A stretch of 46,512 nt of DNA, from NCBI RefSeq assembly GCF_018413525.1, contig NZ_JAHCDD010000046.1:1-46512 (forward strand). Direction: 5' to 3'. This document shows, in pieces, positions 45,887 through 46,512 of the stretch; the first letter of the stretch is position 1; each line of letters starts with the position of its first letter. The position numbers were made by a program, and so were the translations under genes. The notes below the pieces were generated by a model. The model saw nothing but the letters and a program-made list of their open reading frames with translations, was not told the DNA's origin and did no database searches. This DNA is from Acidovorax sp. CCYZU-2555. GTDB lineage: Bacteria > Pseudomonadota > Gammaproteobacteria > Burkholderiales > Burkholderiaceae_C.

Positions 45887-46512
45887 TCAACAGGCCATCA
45901 CGGTGGTGCTGTGGCCCAGGTGGTTGTGCAGCGACATGCCTTCGAAAGCTTGCTGCGCTGCGTAGTACGCGTCAAAGTCTTCCTGGCCTTCGGGCGCCAC
46001 CATCACATTCAGGCCCATCTGCTCGACTTCTTGCACGCCGCCGAAATCATCATTGCCCTCGACGGCTGCGCCGAAATCCACTGGCGCGTTGCCGTCCAGG
46101 CCGGCCGGCAGCACCGAGGTTGGCAGCACTTCGCTCTGGTTCAGGTGGGGGGCCTGCGCAACGGCACCTTCGAAATGCACTTCGATTGCGTCGAACTGCA
46201 GGGGATTGCCCGAAAGCAGGCTCAAACCGTCCCTTGCCGCATCGGTGGCCACGCTGGCCAGATGGTGGGCCTCCTGCAGCAGCACCTGGCCCAGCGCCGG
46301 GGCCTGAACCCGCACTTCGGCCCAGACGGCCGAACCGGCTTGCGTGGCCTTGTCGGACAACATGGTGAGCGCGCTGTAGCCCAAGTCCTGCAGCTTTTCG
46401 CCCGCCGCGCCCGCGAGCTCGGTGACCATGGTGGCGCTGCATTTTTGCGGGTCTTGGTCCGAAGTGGCGAAGTTCCATGCATGCATGCTCTTGAGCGCGC
46501 TGTAGCTCAAAT
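45887..46512 (-). CDS. Unrecognised protein (5' end outside window)
   Basis: An open frame of at least 208 codons enters from the right edge and stops at 45887. I do not recognise the family. The visible part has helical Ala-rich segments (MVTELAGAAGEKLQDLGYSALTMLSDKATQAG, VLLQEAHHLASVATDAARDGLSLL), then an acidic, Asn/Gly-rich part (GAAVEGNDDFGGVQEVEQMG), and ends HSTTVMAC with a C-terminal Cys. No signal peptide or enzyme motif can be seen. A TTG at 46510 is in frame, but the true start is probably outside. Codon use looks like its neighbours. Confidence 0.65.
   Translation of the reverse strand, partial: LSYSALKSMHAWNFATSDQDPQKCSATMVTELAGAAGEKLQDLGYSALTMLSDKATQAGSAVWAEVRVQAPALGQVLLQEAHHLASVATDAARDGLSLLSGNPLQFDAIEVHFEGAVAQAPHLNQSEVLPTSVLPAGLDGNAPVDFGAAVEGNDDFGGVQEVEQMGLNVMVAPEGQEDFDAYYAAQQAFEGMSLHNHLGHSTTVMAC

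Overview
The window is GC-rich chromosomal DNA from a betaproteobacterium, most likely a member of the Comamonadaceae (Acidovorax/Comamonas/Delftia type). This assignment rests on gene order and protein character (rne|rluC; maf-yceD-rpmF-plsX-fabH-fabD-fabG-acpP-fabF; rpoE-rseA-degP; lepA-lepB-DUF4845-rnc-era-recO-pdxJ-acpS-nagZ; asd-fimV-truA-trpF-trpB-trpA-accD), not on a database search. The window is densely coding and I found no rRNA, tRNA, CRISPR array, transposase or phage gene.

Layout. 1-1696: 5' part of rne (minus) behind a leader of nearly 600 nt that shares its far end with the divergent rluC promoter. 2317-5418: rluC, a HAD phosphatase, a Rieske protein and an SppA-like protease (plus). 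5419-5618: intergenic repeats. 5619-10137: a compact four-gene minus-strand operon: sterol-desaturase-type hydroxylase, fatty-acid desaturase, a fusion of a KAS III domain with a haem-oxygenase-like di-iron oxidase domain, and an unrecognised protein. It looks like an uncharacterised oxidative lipid pathway and is my main candidate for an undescribed system. 10218-11617: tetrapyrrole-methylase-family methyltransferase and maf (minus). 11644-18085: the ribosomal protein/fatty-acid synthesis block, with intrinsic terminators after rpmF, between fabH and fabD, and after fabF. 18175-21614: a small membrane protein and the sigma-E block rpoE-rseA-degP, with a likely sigma-E promoter in front of degP and no rseB. 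21980-29987: the lepA-to-nagZ housekeeping run, with a promoter-plus-terminator arrangement ahead of lepA.

30030-31052: a CesT-like type III secretion chaperone gene followed by a small unknown protein, which looks like a chaperone-effector pair. 31155-35432 (all minus): MscS channel, a GGDEF response regulator, lysS and a Lon-N-domain protein. 35523-36074: YggT. 36075-36559: a gene-free mosaic of palindromes and repeats. 36560-45583 (minus): accD, trpA, trpB, trpF, truA, fimV and asd. 45887-46512: an unrecognised partial gene.

How the genes fit together. Most serve core physiology: membrane lipid synthesis (plsX, fab genes, acpP, accD, acpS), translation and RNA processing (rne, rluC, rnc, era, lepA, lysS, truA, rpmF), envelope stress and secretion (rpoE, rseA, degP, lepB), and tryptophan and aspartate-family amino acids. 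The accessory content is the lipid-oxidation operon, which could draw acyl-ACP or acyl-CoA from the adjacent fatty-acid machinery, and the putative type III chaperone/effector pair. A roughly 97-bp repeat occurs next to the 3' ends of two genes (5534-5630 and 37502-37597), with base-pair-preserving differences between copies.
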